A DNA stretch of 64,000 nucleotides from Monocercomonoides exilis. Taxonomy: Eukaryota; Preaxostyla; Oxymonadida; Polymastigidae. How positions within the stretch are numbered: position 1 is the first letter of the stretch; each line of letters begins with the position of its first letter. The notes below the pieces were generated by a model that saw nothing but the letters and a program-made list of their open reading frames with translations, did no database searches and had not been told where the DNA came from. The stretch spans positions 496,001 to 560,000 of the forward strand of contig LSRY02000021.1 in assembly GCA_001643675.2 (NCBI GenBank). Direction: 5' to 3'. This document shows positions 13,301-24,517 of this stretch, one piece after another. A program made the position numbers and the translations under genes.

Positions 13301-16300
13301 ACGACAAGCGGGCGAAGACCAGCCAGACGCGGAAGGTGATTGAGAACTGGATTTACTACTCGCTCGCAGCATACGGCACGTTCCTCGAGCAGACAAATGA
13401 CTTGAGAGCTGCTAATTTATTCAGATCGACGACGAATTCACCTTCAAACCGCAGAAGGCGCAAGGCCACGTTCACTGGGCCCTCAAACACAAGTTCATTG
13501 AACTACTCCACAAACTTTGCTTCTTCTCCTTTTGCCTCTGCTTCTCGCTCGTTTCAGGTCAACATCTCACTCGTGGCTGCGATGTATGAAGAGACCATTG
13601 CCCTGCTGTTCACCCTCGTTCCGCTGGCAACATACAACATTCAGGAAGAGATTGTCCGTGCTATCTTGTCAAAGCCTTCCATTTCTGTCTTTCTTGCCAA
13701 CTTCCTCGTGCCGCACCAGCTGTCCCTCACAAACTGGCGCAGTTTGGCTGACACTGCCTTCAAAAACGTCTGCAAAAGCCTGATGTCGTCCTCTTCTTCT
13801 GTTTTGGCCTCTTCTTCGGGCTCTTCTCTTTCTTCGTCTGTTGCAGCTTCACCTCTGCCTTCTCCGCCAGCCTCACCTCCACCAGGGCAGCAAATATCGA
13901 CAGAGTTCATCTTCTCCACAGCATTTGCCCCTCATCCAGCAGATGGCTTGACATCAACTCCTGCTATTTTTAACTCTTCATCATCTTCTTCTTCCTCTTC
14001 GTCAACTTCTTCTTCCTCCTCCTCCTCTTCTTCTTCTTCTTCTTCAAGCGTGTTAAGTGCATCAACCATTGTATCAACCGAAAGGAATTCTCCGCCCATT
14101 GTCATCCATCCTTCAATGGCTGCATCTGCCCCCTCTCAATTTCGCCAGCAGCAGCAACAGCAGCAGTCAATGGGCATATCTCCCTCGCCAGGTGTTGCTC
14201 TTCTTCCAGCCCACACTCACATCGGAAGCTCCTCTTCTTCTTCAACTTCTGTTGCCACCGTCTCCAGCCTGTCTGCTGCTTCTACCCTTCTTCTCGCATT
14301 TGCCGCGTCTCAGGAAGATTCCCAGCTGACTGTGGTGATGCGAAAGTTCATCAACATTCCGCTTGTCTCCATCGGAATCGCCTTTCGCGAAGAGTTCAAA
14401 ACCAACCGCTTAACCGTCGTGCCTATGCGCCCTCCTCCTTTCTCATACTTCGCATCTGCCAATAGCTCTTCATCATCGTTGTCTTCTCTCGATTTGCGTA
14501 CAACCACTTCTGTTTCTCTGCCTCATTGTTCTCTTTCCTTCATCCCATTCTCCTCCTTCTTGTTACCGAACTCATATTCCTCATACACACTGAAGCCGAT
14601 TGTGCAGCTTATCTTCAACTGTCTGGCGTATCTGCATTCGATGGGAGCTGACTACTTCATCACAGCTGGACAAAGCAACTATGTGAGCGACAGTGACACC
14701 ACTTCTGCACCAAGTGCACAGAGCCCTTCAGGAACTGACTCAACTTCCAATGAAATCGGAAGCCAGAAGAGCAAAGCTGCATCGTTTGCCTCCTCTTCGC
14801 GTCTGCCGCAGTCTCGCTTCAGTGGAGCAGGGGATGAGAACGAAGAGCTAGAGCGCATTCAATCAACAGACATTTATGCATCACAACCACGCAATGTCGG
14901 AAGCACACCAGCAAGTGGAAGAGGAGTTAGTGATATTTCACAATCTCCTCCATCCAGCCAGCAGTCAACAGCAGCATTGGCATCGTTGCAGAGCTCCATC
15001 CGGGTCATTGTCACAGAATATCCTTCGTATGCTGCCAACACATTCATCCGAATGCTCCAGACGATCTTCCAGCTGCAGCACTACGACAACACTGCTGCCA
15101 TCCGCTGTGCCACTGCCTCAATTGAGCAGAAGAGGCCTGTCGGCTGCAATTCGCTTCCTCTGCCCTTCCATGGCTTTACTTCACTCTATCCATTTATGCC
15201 CACGCCAGGACAGCAGGCGTGGCTCGATCTCATCGACATCACATGCAACCAGCTGGTGAGCAGCTCTGTTTATTCGATGATGTCTCCCTCAGACACTGGC
15301 GATCAGTCAAGCAGCGACACCCACAGCAGCTCATCCATGCTGAGAAAGGCATCAACAGGCTCGTCTTTCTCCTCCACGTTCTTTTCCAACGTCAACCCGT
15401 ACATCTCTCAGTCTTCCTTCTCTCCGCTCATCTGGCTGGCACTATCTTCTCAGGTGCTGCACCTGCCTCGCCTCTTCTCGTGCAATGCGTTTGTTCCATT
15501 CTCACCAGGCGGAAAGGAGTTTGCGTGGGATCTGAACGGAGTGCTGTGTCCATCAATTGTCATTGTGGCTGGGCTGCTTGAGGTGGCTGATGCACTCAGC
15601 CAGCTGAGGTGGCCGTATTGGCGCGAGGGAAAGATCAGCGGAGAAAAAGATGGAAAGGATGAGGAAGAGATGAAGTCGAAGATAAACGCGAAAGTGAGGA
15701 TTAAAAGAGATAGATGGACTTTGATGGCGTTAGCATCGCCGGAGCAGCAACATGAATACTATGAAAACTTGTACGAGTCAACTAAAATCAGATTCAGAAC
15801 ACCCAAACCGAAAGAAGAGAAAGAAGAAAGAAGCACAACCAATCGAAGCGACGGCTCTTCTCCTTCCTCTTCTTCGCCTCCAGACACAGCAGAGTCTATT
15901 CTTCTGGCGCAGCAAACGCCACATGCGCTGAGTCCTGCGCATCTGAGGGGCATCTCCACATTCATCAAGCAGTGTATCTTGCAGCTTGTTCGCTTCATTC
16001 CCTCGCAACCTCCGCTGTCTGACACGACCATCAAGGACTTGTCCTACCTCGGCTACTCCAACACATCAAGGCCGCTAAAGAGAGAAAATACAGAGAATGC
16101 AGACAACACACCAAGAACAACAAAAACAAAGCATTCAAAAGGAAATAAGAGAAGGAAGAGGAGAAGATCGCTTGGTTCGTCTTGTCATTCTTCGTCTTCT
16201 TCTCCTCCTGCTCCACGCAACACATCTCCAACTCCTTCGTCAGCCACCCAGATGGTTGCCAAAGAATACAGAAGAGAGGCGAGGAAGACGTTGTTGGAGT

Positions 16301-19300
16301 ACAGAAAGAAAGAGAGAGAGAAAAGAGAGCAAGAAAAAATGAAGGAAAATTTGACAGGAGAGGGACAAGAGGATAATAATGCAGAAGATGGGGCAAATGA
16401 GGAAAGAAAATCATTAGCAGAAAGAGGAAGGAGCGAAGAGCAAAGGAGAGAAGACACAGAAGCAATTGAACAGAGTGAAGAAGAGGAAGATGATGAAGAA
16501 GAAGATGAAATGTCTGATCAGTTATCTCAGAAAGAAGAGGATGAGTTTCTCCGAGTAAGAGATCTAAGTGCAGAGAGAGAAGAGAAACTGAGAAGAGAAG
16601 CAGAAGAAAGAGAAGAAAGAGAAGATGATGATGAACGGGATGAAGGAGATGAAGGAGATGAAGGAGAAACCAATGAAATAGTCGAAGAAGTAGGAAAAAG
16701 CAGAAACAGAGGTCGAAGTGGAAGTCGAAGTCATTCAGGTGAAGAAAACGAAGATAGCAAAGAAAGAGAAGACAGCAGAGAACGAGACTCTGTTTTGGAT
16801 CGTATTGACTTGACAACAGAAGCAGAAGAGCAGCAAAAAGAGAGCGAAACAGAGAAAAAACGCAAAAAACACAAAAAAGGGAAGGGGAAAGGGAAAGGGT
16901 CAAAGAGCAAAGAAGAAGCAGCAGAGGACGAAGAAGCGAGGAAGAAGCGAGAGAAAGAAATCGCCGACTACAAAGAGAACGTGCGAAAGCGGAAACTTGC
17001 CTTCCACCCGCAGGTTCTGCTGGAGCTTGTGTTCCATTGTTATTCTCCGCTCATCTTCCCATCGCCATACTGCTCTTTTGCCTCGTTCATCCAGGCCACA
17101 TCAGCTGGAAGATCGTCTCAAAGCGACAAGAAGTTCATGCGCTCTCACATGTCGCCTTCTCCTTCTGTTTCGCAGCAGTACGAATCATCTCCATCTGCCT
17201 CTGCCTCAGCTTCTGCATTGCCATCTTCGTCAGCCTCACAATCAGCAGCAGCAACAAGCTCAGAAACAACCCAGATGCCTTCGCAGTCATTCGACGGAGA
17301 GATCAACATGTCTGTCTTTGACGAGCCAGAACAAGGTGGCTTATCTTCCTCTTCTTCTTCTTCTTCCACTTTTTCCTCTCCCAATTCACATCTGACTGCA
17401 TCCCATTCAACAGATCTGATCTTATCTCAATCTGCTTCATCAACCTCTTCTGCCTCTTCCTTCGGCGAGCAGGCCTCGTCACTTCCATCTGTCGCACAGC
17501 AATTCGACCGGTCGGGTTCGCAGCAGTCCATTCGCACAGCCCACTCGCTGGGTGTCTCTGCTGGTTTATCAGACTCCTCCAACGACAACACAGCTGCCTC
17601 TCTGTCTGCTGAGACAACACGTTCTTCTGATACAAAGGCAACCACAGCAAGCACCACAACCACCACAACGACAGCCAACATGGTGTATCATTCGTGTGCA
17701 TCAATACCGCCTTCTGAGCAGTCAGCAGACACATCTGCGTATCATCCAATGCCCATGTGCATCCCTTCTTTCCCTTTCTCTTCAGAGGCAGATGGTGGTG
17801 GATGCATTACGCAGATCATGCAGGACTGTGCTGAGTGCATCTCAGTCATTCTGAAGAAGACGAACGAGAGAGAAATGAGCGAGATCCTGTGGAGGACAGA
17901 GCTTGAGGCGCGCGACAAGGCTGCTTTTGATGCTGAAAACTACATTTCTGACCTGCCGTTAGAGATCATCCTGGCTGAGCGAGAGAAGAGGAAGAAGCTG
18001 AAGAACTCAGATTTCAGCTGGGCTTCTCAGCTGCTGACTTCAATGAATTCACACGGAAAGAGCACACGCCGTTCTACTTCAAAAAAGCCCATTTGGCAGC
18101 AAGCTCCGCTTCCTTCGACTGTCTCGTCGCTGTTCACAACCATCCTCTTCTTCTACAACAACCTTCTCGAATGGAACGCCTTCAGTATCTCGGGATTCCC
18201 TCTGATGCAGTCAACACAGTACAACATGACTGTGGTGCGCTCCACGTGTGCGTTCCCCTTCCATCTGTATGTGACTGAGCTCTTCGCCAGACTGCCCTGG
18301 AACCTCTGGCAGCGCTTCCCTCCCTTGCTGATCGCCCCGCTGCTCAACATGGCCATCCGCGAGTGGTCCATCTTGGGTGAGTCCTTCCGCAAACAGAAGC
18401 TGGCGCTGCTTGCATCGCCTGCCCAGTCTCCGCGCCCGTCTCCTGCTGCCTCGCCGATGCTGTCTGAATCTCCTGCTCCATTTGTGTCTGGCTCTTCTTC
18501 TTCTTCTCAGAATGGGCCTTCTCTTATAATGGTACCTTCCCAGGTTATTTTCTCGGCTGTTCCGCAGACTGCCATCTCTCTTCATTGCCTGATCCCTCAG
18601 ATTGCTCTGCAGATCAGCTGGATTGACGCAGTGATTGGCATCGATGGCAAGCAGAGGAACGAGCAACTGATGCAAAGAAGACGAAAGCAGAACGAAGTTC
18701 TGTTTGAGACGCCTGTCACACTGAAAATTAAGCCACCCGAAAAGGAGCTGATAGCAATGCGTGAACAACAAGAGGAAGAAGAGAAAGAAGGAGCAGACAT
18801 CAGAAGTCAAGTTGATGAGACTGAGATATTCATCAAGGCAACAAAGGCAGCTGCATCCAAGTCGCGAGCCACGCTAACAGAAACCGCGTCAACTTGTTCT
18901 CTTCATTCAGACTACACAAACAGAGAGCAAATAACAAATGTGGATTATTCACTAAGTGAACAGCAGGCACCCACAATGAACTCACTCACTGTTGATAGAG
19001 ACCGTGCTGGAGACGACTCAAACACAGACAGATCACTGCACACAGAAACGCAATCAATGGCAACTTCTATCAAAGACCCATCACTCACGAGCATTCCTCC
19101 TCCATACTCTTCTTCTTCTTCTTCATATCCAGTTCAGCCTCCTTCCCCAGCAATCACTGAATCTGCTTCGCTGAATGATCCAACTTCCCAATTTACAGAT
19201 CTATCGCAGCTGCCTCAGGAAGAGCGTATCAAAAAGCTCTCCTTCTACGACGACAGCGCCACAGATGATACACACACCTCCATCTTCACTGGCTCCCCCG

Positions 19301-22300
19301 AAGCACAGCAGCAGTATGCGGTGTGTCTGTCCTCTCTGATTTCCCTCCTCTTCCTGTCTGCCGCAGAGACAGTCACATTCCCCATCCCGAAGCACACCCT
19401 CCAGCGCACCCCAGCCTCGTGGCGTCTCTTCTTCTACTTCCGCTTCAACCTCCGCCAGCTGTCCTGGATCCCTTTCATTGTTCTGTCTGTTCCTCAGCTC
19501 AAAGCCGGTCTCAGCTGGGTGCTGTCTCTCTTCCACCCGCCGCGCTCACTTAGCTCCTCGTCGCGCCCAACAGACGCTCTCCGCTTCTGCTTCAACTCAG
19601 AAACAGAAGTGAACGAATTCGTAGCTCTCGCTGACAGGCTCGCTTTCCTCATCTGTGTGGAGCCTGAAGGCACAGACCAGCTGTGGCGCTATGTGAAGAG
19701 GAAGAAGCTGCCAACAGCAACACTGATGATGGAAGACGACTACGACGATGATGATCTCGAAGAGCTTGCCAAAATACACGAAGAACAAGAAGATCCAAAT
19801 GCTGCTGCTACTTCTTCTGAAAAGGCTGAGAAAGACAAACTTCATTCTGATTTTGATTCGGATGATTCCGATGTAGAACCACTGATCAATTCTTCGTCTT
19901 CCTCTTCTTCTTCTTCTTCAGACGCAAATGCTGCATCGTCAGTGTTTGATGATCCTCCACCTTCATCTCCCAAACAGGAAACAGAAGAAAGCGATGTCAA
20001 CGAGCCAACTGCTTCTGTCCAACTGCAAGCTTTTGCAGCCAAAATCCTCACAGTTGACTTCTGTCGCCTGCAGCTGTACTTCTTCTTCACGTGCTCTTTA
20101 CTTGCCACCCGCTTCACCCGCCGTGTTCCTTTGACGGAGTCTGCGCACGGCATCAACTACTTCATGTCTCCCAGTGCATTTGCAGTGACTGCACATCTAA
20201 AAAGACTCTTCTTCATCATCCAGCTCATTCAGATTGGGAGGCCTTCCCCTCCAAGGAGAAAGCTGAATGCTCTTCTGAAGGCACAAAATGGAGAGTACGA
20301 TAGCTTCGACGAGACAGACAGCGAGTACAGCAAAGAAGATTCAGACAGCGACGAATTCGACGAAGAAGACGATGTGCAGCTCGCACTGCAGCTTGTCCTT
20401 CCCTTCCAGCTGCGCCGTCCGCCCGAAGAGAACACGCCAGTCGCAATCAGAAGAAGACACAGCGTGCATACAGTCTTACTGCTGCGGTACTTGTTCCAGG
20501 GATACATCACATCGATGCTGTTCTTCATCGATCTCTTCTCTTACAAGCAGGCACTGCGCTCAACCACAGAAGCAATGCATTCGGGAAGGCATCGGGGCAA
20601 CTCGTCGCCTTCTGTTTCGTTCATCCCCACCGTAGCTCGTTCCCCTTCGCCGGACAAGCAGGATGCTCCTGTTGTCCAGATATTCTCTTCGTCTTTGGCT
20701 TCGCCTCCGTCCTTCCGCAGACTCCACATTGTATTTTTCTTGACTCTTATTTCGCGTTTATTTGCTTCATTCACCCGCCCCAATCAGTTCTTTTCTGTTG
20801 TTCAGGCCGCTCTCGTGGCTATTCTTTCTTTCATTCATATTTCATACCACACACGCACTCACCAGCACCAGTTCTTCTCTGGCTCCACGCAAACATCCGA
20901 TCCTCCTCCTTCTCCTCTCTCTTCTCCTGCTTCGCTTCCTCGCAGTCAGAACTCCTCTCCCCTCACTGTGCCAATTACGCTGATTCCGTCTGTGTTTCTG
21001 CTGGAGTTCATTCTCTCTGTCTCTGTCAGAGCCAAACCCCCGCCTCTCCCTGCTGACATGGGCCCATTCCCTTCGAGAGTGGAAACTGAGCTAAACAAAG
21101 TGCTCGATGACGAAAAGAAAGAAGGAGGAGGTATCACTCCAAATTCACGGGGAGGCAAAGATGTCAGACGAGCACATGCTTCTGGAGACAGAAAACAGAC
21201 TGAGGATTCTGATGACGAAGACGATGAGCTTGCAAAGAAAGAAAAACAAGGTGACAAAGCGGAACAAACTTTTTCCGATGAGCTTGCAGAAATCTACGAC
21301 TCGTACAAAAACTACATCACTCCATTACCCTTCAGCGAGACACCATTGGTGTCTTTCAGGGATCTGATTGTTGCCTTAACTCCTTTCATCCGTGCTCTTT
21401 TCCTTTTCTCCTCACCAGCTTCTGACTTTGCCCGTGCAAGCTTTTCGGCTGCAACAAGCTTCTTCAGCCAGCCACCCTGGAGTGGTCGTCACTCAGCAAA
21501 CCCTTCCTCCTCTCCTTTCCCAATGTCTCCAACCTCTCCTTCTGGCAAAGGAGGCATTACTTCTTCTGTATCTCCTGCTGCTGCTCTTTTCCAGTCTGTC
21601 GATGCATCCAGCGACCAGCCGACAAACGCAGAACTCGAGCGAACAGGTGCCCTTCTTCCGACTTTCCTGGCTGCGTGTGCCCAGAGATCTTATTTCCTAT
21701 CCATGTCCTTTGTGATCCGCTCTTTCCTGCCTCTTCTTCTTCCAAGCACGTATGTCTCGTCTATTTCTCTGTCTCAGCTGTCTCCTTCGCTCACCCCATT
21801 GTGCCAGAGCATGACTCTTGCAGATGCCTTCAACATCTTCCAGACAATGGACTGCTCATGCTACTCAGACTTGCGGAGGCCGAGCCTGTTTCGCACCCAT
21901 CTGTCACACAGCCCCGCAAGTGCTGCTGTTATGATGCAGACATCCTCCAACTCAGTTGCCCCTCCATTGCGTGATTCAACTCCATTCTCTGCACGTATTC
22001 AAGATCTTCCTTCGTCTTCTTCCTCTGCCATTCTCAACTCCATCATCAGCACCCTCGCAGCGTCGGCGTGCTTTGAGGTGTTTTTAACCGACCAGTCGCG
22101 AGAAGTGGAAGCGATGCCGCTTCTGATTGATCTGGCGGTGCTGATGATCTCCTCTGAAATGAATCCTCAGCTGTGTGAAATCCTGTCAAATGTCTTTGTT
22201 TCTGTTTTGTCACTTGTCGAATCGAGACATTTCTGGCAGAAGAAGATTCCTATTTCAAGACCTGTCCGGATATTCATGATGGTTATATTGGCGTTTGTCA

Positions 22301-22683
22301 GCTATCACTGGCAAGATGCTGTTGAGATGAAAGAAAGTGAAAGCAAAAAATATTCAAAGGTGTGATAATTAGCATTTTTTAAAAATGGATTAGGCATCTC
22401 TTCTTTTTTCTGATTTTATTTCATTTTCTTTTATTTCAAATTAATTTCAATATTTCTAGACATATCGAATGCTTATTGAAAAGCTCAAAAAGCATAGCAA
22501 ATCACAGAAAAGCGCAACTTACAAAGAAGTCCTAGCTTCAATTAAGCACACAATTAAAAAGTATGATGTTCTTATTTTTTATGTTTTAAGTCATTATCTT
22601 TCTAATTCAACGTTCGCTCTGAAATTGCTTTTAATATTTTAATTTTTAACAAATTTTACAAAGTTCTGACAATTCGCAGATAG
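82..22683 (+). CDS. Giant Ser-rich low-complexity protein, ~7,460 aa, unrecognised (5' end uncertain)
   Basis: One uninterrupted 22.3-kb exon, then two small introns: 22360-22459 (donor GTGTGA, acceptor CTAG) and 22561-22679 (GTATGA...GCAG). The last codons after the splice give ...TIKK and a TAG at 22681-22683. The frame is open back to position 1, so the true start may lie upstream; Met at 82 or Met at 283 (MKPQRTTSG) are candidates. The protein alternates dozens of Ser runs (for example residues 409-428), Ser/Pro linkers, an Asn run near 3424-3450 and Glu/Lys/Arg blocks (about 3890-4440 and 16080-16980) with hydrophobic, helix-like islands such as 13180-13270, 15000-15130, 18120-18400, 19310-19530 and 22010-22330. 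Those islands look like the conserved core of a large helical scaffold, but I could not match them to a family. No signal peptide or clear membrane segments are evident. GC is clearly higher than in the flanking spacers. The gene faces the next one tail to tail. Confidence 0.85.
1306..1365 (+). repeat. (TCN) trinucleotide run encoding 20 consecutive serines
   Basis: Seven TCT, then a block of TCC, then TCA/TCG codons, all in frame, coding Ser 409-428 of the giant protein. It is one of the longest of dozens of similar tracts in the gene. Codon blocks change from TCT to TCC to TCA, as expected from repeated slippage of different seed units. AGC/AGT serine codons are almost absent from these tracts. 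Confidence 0.85.
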
Positions 22684-23119
22684 CAGGTAACTTGTCGAGC
22701 ATTGGTCAATCGCTCTTTCCCGAAAATGCGAACATATTTCGTTTTTCTGATGATTCATATTAATTATTTACATTTCTAGTTTTTATATAGTCTTCATTCA
22801 GTTATTTTTTGATTGAGTAAATTTTGTTAAAATGATTTCAGACTTTAATTTCGCCATTTTTCGTGTTGTTTAATGTTAATGATTGTTTTGATATTTAAAT
22901 GTTATAATTAAGTATTTTTTTTCTTTTCTTTTCTTTTCTTAATTTAGGGGATGTGTATGCTTTCTATTTCTTGTTCTATTCTTTTCGTTTTGTTGATTTT
23001 CCCCTGCGCTATTTTTTTTATGTTTGTTTGTTTGTTTAGCAAAAGAGTTTTATAATAAAAATTAATAAGCCAAACAGAACAAAAAATTGTCTTATAAATA
23101 AAAAAAAATAGAAATTAAC
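22684..23119. other. AT-rich convergent intergenic spacer
   Basis: This spacer lies between the stop codons of two tail-to-tail genes. It is very AT-rich, with a TTTTC run near 22920-22940, a TTTG run near 23020-23036 and an AATAAAA string near 23055 that could serve as a polyadenylation signal. I see no gene. Confidence 0.6.
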
Positions 23120-24381
23120 TTAACAAAAAAGTTTAAATATCAGTCCAGTGAATACACCGCCCAAAAACATTGAAGTTACGAAAAATGCTGACTTTGTCTT
23201 GAAATTATCTTCATCATCTTCTATTTGCAGTGTGTTTTTGTATATCTCAGTCTTATTTTTATAAACTTGGTGGTTTGGTTGAATTGAAGATTTTTTAACT
23301 TTATGATTTGCTTTGGTTGAATTTTGACTAGGTGATTCAGGAACAGTTTTCATTCTTTGAAGTAATTCAGCCCACTCTTGTTGCTTCTTCTTCTTCTTAT
23401 TTCTCAATCTACTTTTTTCGGATGTATTGCTTGTTTCTTCCTGTTTAATTTGTGTTGCTTGTGTCGCTTCATTTTCTTCAATCAATTTGCAAGATGGTTT
23501 TCCATACAATTCTTCTTTTAATGAAGCAATATCTTCTTCAACTTTGATGGATAACTGTTCAGTTTTGCCTTTGATAAGATCGAATTCTTCTACTTTTTGT
23601 TGAATGTTTAATGATTGCTCGTTGAAAGAGAACTCCTTTATCTCGTTGCTCGTTTCTGAAATTTCCGATTTCTCTGCTATCTGTTCAATTTCTTCCAGAT
23701 TTTGGTTGGTAAAGAAATTTTTCTCTTCATTTTCTTTTTCTTTTTCATAAAATGCATCTTCGGTTTCATTTGTGCTTGAGTTTGTCATGGAACGCACTTG
23801 TTCCTCTGATTTATTTGTGCGTGTCTGCTGCGGTGTTCGAAGCATTTCTGTTGAAATACTTTCTTGAGATTCTCCGGAATTTTCAGAAGATGTGTGTGAA
23901 GATTGAGTGTGAAGTGAAGGTGGTGATAATTTATTTGGTGATTCCGATGAAGTGATCTGTAAGTTGTTTTCTTTGTTTCCTGGTGAAGTGAGAAAGTCCA
24001 TTTCGGAATTCTTTTCTTCAAAGTTATCGTTTTCGCAATCTGCATAAATATATTCTTCTGATGGCTTTTGAGATTCTTCTTCATTACAATTTTCACTCTC
24101 ATTTGATTCACTTTCTTCGCATTCTTCGTTTTCCTCCGAATCTTCATTTGCAGCATTTAGTGACTCAATCAAAGATAAGAGCTTTTGTTGTTGGAGTGTA
24201 AATGTTCGAGCTGATTCTCCAAAGGATTTTAATTTTAATGTTGTTTCCTTTTTTGTTTCGAAATTTTATGTTAGAATTGTACAAATAAAATTAAACATGA
24301 AAAATTGCAAACGTTTGTTGTATCTGTAGCATTTTCAAGAGATTCTCTAACAGGATCAAATACTACGTTGTTCATTTCCAT
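23120..24381 (-). CDS. Acidic, probable C-terminally tail-anchored membrane protein (398 aa), unrecognised
   Basis: Two exons: 24381-24313 and 24247-23120. The 65-nt intron has donor GTTTGC and acceptor AAG. The start ATG at 24381 is preceded in frame by a stop, and the spliced N-terminus begins MEMNNVVFDPVRESLENATD. The first ~50 residues look structured and helical. About 300 residues rich in Glu, Ser, Asn and Lys follow, without clear domains. A Lys/Arg cluster (RLRNKKKKKQQEW) comes before the tail. The last ~23 residues (SAFFVTSM...GLIFKLFC) are hydrophobic and end at the stop, the layout of a tail-anchored protein inserted into the ER or another organelle with its bulk in the cytosol. 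The layout recalls SNARE-type and ER-adaptor proteins, but no SNARE heptads were confirmed, so function is left open. It lies 136 bp downstream of the helicase stop on the same strand. Confidence 0.75.
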
Positions 24382-24517
24382 TAATATATTTTATTTGTGA
24401 AAATACAACTTTGTATTCCTTCCAGAAAGTTTTTAAAGTATTTTTAATTTAAATATGTGAAATGTTAGTTTGGTTGTGATCAGTGAAATGAATACTGAAA
24501 ATTTTCGTTTGTTGAAC

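Noticed and set aside
512-22000. Many open frames overlapping the giant gene on both strands, reading poly-Leu, poly-Glu or poly-Arg
   Set aside because: They are shadows of TCN serine runs and lack starts, splice logic or family resemblance.
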